DNA of 42,232 nt from positions 1-42,232 of the forward strand of contig DAOVGF010000031.1 in NCBI GenBank assembly GCA_030672545.1, in the 5' to 3' direction. Numbering within the stretch: the stretch's first letter is position 1; the number at the start of each line of letters is the position of its first letter. Position numbers and translations under genes: made by a program. The stretch comes from Candidatus Aerophobota bacterium (GTDB lineage: Bacteria; Aerophobota; Aerophobia; Aerophobales; Aerophobaceae). Below are positions 40,104 through 42,232 of the stretch, piece after piece. Below the pieces are notes generated by a model. That model was not told where the DNA came from. It made no database searches and saw nothing but the letters and a program-made list of their open reading frames with translations.

Positions 40104-41678
40104 ATGAGCCTGAGAATATATAATACGCTTAGGAGGAAGAAAGAGGAATTTTTACCTCTAAATGATAATCAAGTGAAAATGTACGTTTGTGGGGTGACTC
40201 TTTATGATGAATTGCATCTGGGGCATGCTCGAGCAGCGGTAATTTTCGATGTTATTTATCGCTATCTAAAATACCAGGGCTGGCAGGTAAAATATGTCAC
40301 TAATTTTACTGACGTAGATGATAAAATGATTGATCGGGCTCAAATGCTCAATTTGAGTATCTACCAATTAACCGAAAGATTTATGGGAGAATACTTTCAA
40401 CAGATGCAGGCCCTGGGTGTCCTACCGGTTCTGTGTTATCCTCGAGCTACTGAGCATCTTCCGGAGATAATCGACTTAATCAAGAGACTTGAGAGTAAAG
40501 GACTGGCTTATGTCTCTGAGGGGGATGTTTTCTTCCGGGTAAAGAGTTTCCCTGATTACGGGAAACTTTCCGGACAGGCTATCTCAGAATTAGCCGTGGG
40601 AGCAAGAATAGAAATCAATGAGAAAAAAGAGGATCCGCTTGATTTTGCTCTCTGGAAAAAATCCAAGAAAGGAGAACCGGCCTGGGATAGTCCCTGGGGT
40701 GAGGGAAGACCAGGCTGGCATATTGAGTGTTCAGCTATGGCTATGAAGTACCTGGGTGAGAGCATTGATATTCATGGAGGAGGACAAGATTTAGTCTTTC
40801 CTCATCACGAAAATGAAATTGCTCAATCGGAAGGCGCCACCGGGAAGACTTTTGCCCGATTTTGGGTTCATAATGGACTGGTAACTATGAATCAGGCAAA
40901 AATGTCTAAATCCACCGGTAATTTCCTCACCCTGAGAGAGGCTCTGAAGCAATATCCGGGAGAGGTGGTAAGATTCTTTTTGCTCTCGGCCCATTACCGC
41001 AGTCCCCTTGATTACAGTCAAACCAGCCTCAAAGAAGCTTCTCTGGCTCTGAAGCGAATTCACACTCTCTTGGACAAGATCAACAATCTGCCTAAACCTC
41101 AAGAACATCCCCCGGTTCAAAATGAGGGACAAGTAAGCCAATTTGACCGACAGATTGACAATAGTTTTGACGATTTCATCCGGGCTCTAAATGACGATTT
41201 TAACACCCCCTTGGCCATCTCGGCTATTTTCCTACTGGTAAAAAAGGCCAACCTTTGGGCAGAAAAAGTTGAGTCTCTTAATCTCTATTCCTATAATTCC
41301 CTCATTAAAGTTAGAGACAGGATTGGGCAAATGGGCCAAATGCTTGGACTCTTTCAGGCAAAACAGCAAAAGGATGGTCCTTCGCTGGAAAGCATAAAGC
41401 AGCTTCAGGAAGAGTTAGCCGGTATCTTCAAGGGTAAAACGCCGGGGGAATACTTTTCTACCCAGATAGACCAAATGAAATCTCTTCCCCCAAAACAAGT
41501 GATCGATCTCTGGGTAGATTACCGAAACAAACTTCGCCGGGACAGAAACTGGACTCTGGCCGACAAGATTAGAGCAAAATTAGCCGGCTACGGAATAATT
41601 ATCGAGGATGGCAAAAAGGGAACTACCTGGCGATGGTCAATGAGGAGTAGGTCAGATCAGGAGGTGGCAGATATATGA
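40104..41678 (+). CDS. cysS: Cysteinyl-tRNA synthetase
   Basis: CysRS charges tRNA-Cys. The 524-residue protein has HLGH (38-41), the zinc ligands Cys29, Cys209, His234 and Glu238, and KMSKS at 266-270. YVTNFTDVDDKMIDRA and SAHYRSPLDYS are family motifs. It is longer than the typical 460-480 residues. Part of the excess is a linker near 335-355 (NLPKPQEHPPVQNEG) and an extended tail, GTTWRWSMRSRSDQEVADI. It closes the radA-disA-ispDF order known from Firmicutes. The following gene starts in its stop codon (ATGA). Confidence 0.97.
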   Translation: MSLRIYNTLRRKKEEFLPLNDNQVKMYVCGVTLYDELHLGHARAAVIFDVIYRYLKYQGWQVKYVTNFTDVDDKMIDRAQMLNLSIYQLTERFMGEYFQQMQALGVLPVLCYPRATEHLPEIIDLIKRLESKGLAYVSEGDVFFRVKSFPDYGKLSGQAISELAVGARIEINEKKEDPLDFALWKKSKKGEPAWDSPWGEGRPGWHIECSAMAMKYLGESIDIHGGGQDLVFPHHENEIAQSEGATGKTFARFWVHNGLVTMNQAKMSKSTGNFLTLREALKQYPGEVVRFFLLSAHYRSPLDYSQTSLKEASLALKRIHTLLDKINNLPKPQEHPPVQNEGQVSQFDRQIDNSFDDFIRALNDDFNTPLAISAIFLLVKKANLWAEKVESLNLYSYNSLIKVRDRIGQMGQMLGLFQAKQQKDGPSLESIKQLQEELAGIFKGKTPGEYFSTQIDQMKSLPPKQVIDLWVDYRNKLRRDRNWTLADKIRAKLAGYGIIIEDGKKGTTWRWSMRSRSDQEVADI

Positions 41679-42232
41679 GTGAATTACTAATTTATGAGAC
41701 ATTTGAAAAGTCAAAATTGGATCCCAGGCTTAATTGGCTCAATCCCCCGGAGAAATGGTCAATAGATACCGCCTCTTCATCCTTAATTGTGCAGCCGAAG
41801 GCAAAAACTGATTACTGGCAAAAAACATATTATGGTTTTGCCACCGATAATGGTCATTTTTTGTTTGCCGAGATTGAAGATAATGTGGTTATAACTACTC
41901 AGGTCAGATTTAGCCCGGTTCACCAATACGATCAGGCAGGACTGATGGTTCGTGTCTCACCGCAGTGTTGGCTAAAGACCTGCGTGGAATATGAACCTGA
42001 TATTCCCAGCAAGCTTGGAGTAGTAGTCACCAATTTTGGTTATTCCGACTGGTCGACCCAGGATTTCCCCCCTCACCGTAATGAGCTTCTCCTGAGAATA
42101 CGACGAAAAGGAGACGATTATATTGTTGAATATCGGGACAATGGTACAAAACCAGGAGGGGAAAAAGAGGGTAACTGGACTCAGATAAGGATGGCTCATC
42201 TTCATAACCAGAGTAATAATATTCCCGTCAAG
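41675..42232 (+). CDS. DUF1349 domain protein (partial, C-terminus outside window)
   Basis: From ATG 41675, which overlaps the cysS stop, 186 residues are visible before the window ends. AGGAGGT lies 7 bases before the ATG. The sequence has the DUF1349 (concanavalin-A-like jelly roll) pattern: YETFEKSKLDPRLNWLNPP, then YDQAGLMVRVSPQCWLKTCV and LGVVVTNFGYSDWSTQDF. There is no signal peptide. Members of this family are often annotated as enolase regulators or carbohydrate-binding, but no activity is established to my knowledge. It looks accessory to the housekeeping array that precedes it. Confidence 0.82.
   Translation, partial: MSELLIYETFEKSKLDPRLNWLNPPEKWSIDTASSSLIVQPKAKTDYWQKTYYGFATDNGHFLFAEIEDNVVITTQVRFSPVHQYDQAGLMVRVSPQCWLKTCVEYEPDIPSKLGVVVTNFGYSDWSTQDFPPHRNELLLRIRRKGDDYIVEYRDNGTKPGGEKEGNWTQIRMAHLHNQSNNIPVK

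Overview
The window looks like chromosomal DNA from a bacterium of moderate GC content. It has no rRNA, tRNA, CRISPR array, insertion sequence or phage gene that I can recognise. The envelope appears diderm: there is a secreted small beta-barrel-like protein ending in Phe (3494-3967), a SurA-type periplasmic chaperone, a bifunctional PBP1A and MreB. Yet the long rightward array carries the order radA-disA-yacL-like-ispD-ispF-cysS, best known from Firmicutes. This mixture suggests a deep-branching or candidate bacterial lineage (for example around Atribacterota or Aerophobota). That placement is a guess from gene content, not a demonstrated assignment.

Layout. Positions 1-257 hold the start of a leftward receiver-domain protein, followed by a 531-base gap. 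A nitroreductase gene (rightward) meets a leftward run from 6653 to 1283: a DUF2284 metal-binding protein, a 54-residue unknown, a 2-hydroxyacid dehydrogenase, an IMPase-family phosphatase, a beta-barrel-like protein, a patatin and pdxA. A lone NagB-like gene (7054-7974) converges on a leftward trio: metallophosphoesterase, ParB-like protein and M23 endopeptidase (10919-7991). A divergent promoter pair separates this from PBP1A, a YHS mini-protein, SAM hydroxide adenosyltransferase and a Gfo/Idh oxidoreductase.

Positions 13.5-22.7 kb contain what looks like a carbohydrate uptake and catabolism locus. It has the Gfo/Idh oxidoreductase, an M81 (MlrC-like) protein, a DegT aminotransferase, a divergent uronate-isomerase-like amidohydrolase, and a three-gene sugar ABC importer (binding protein, single-domain ATPase, permease). 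A near-perfect 20-bp palindrome overlaps the -10 of the promoter that drives the amidohydrolase and importer genes. A leftward housekeeping group follows: comF, a cold shock gene, long-form hpf, ptsN-like and metK.

From 26.3 kb to the end everything reads rightward: cysE, an HNH endonuclease, then prfA-mfd-surA-murA-mreB-radA-disA-PIN/TRAM-ispD-ispF-cysS and the start of a DUF1349 protein. Genes in this array overlap or sit a few bases apart, so it is probably one or a few long transcripts. It joins translation termination, transcription-coupled repair, peptidoglycan and cell-shape functions, DNA-integrity/c-di-AMP signalling and isoprenoid synthesis.

Two genome-wide habits show. TTG start codons are common; in prfA, mfd and disA they are forced by an in-frame stop just upstream. 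Most good sigma70-like promoters have a 16-bp spacer. I did not find a clearly new defence or mobile system. The most interesting items are the NagB-like protein with Cys in place of a catalytic-triad Asp, the operator-controlled sugar locus, and a possible attenuator between the cold shock gene and hpf.
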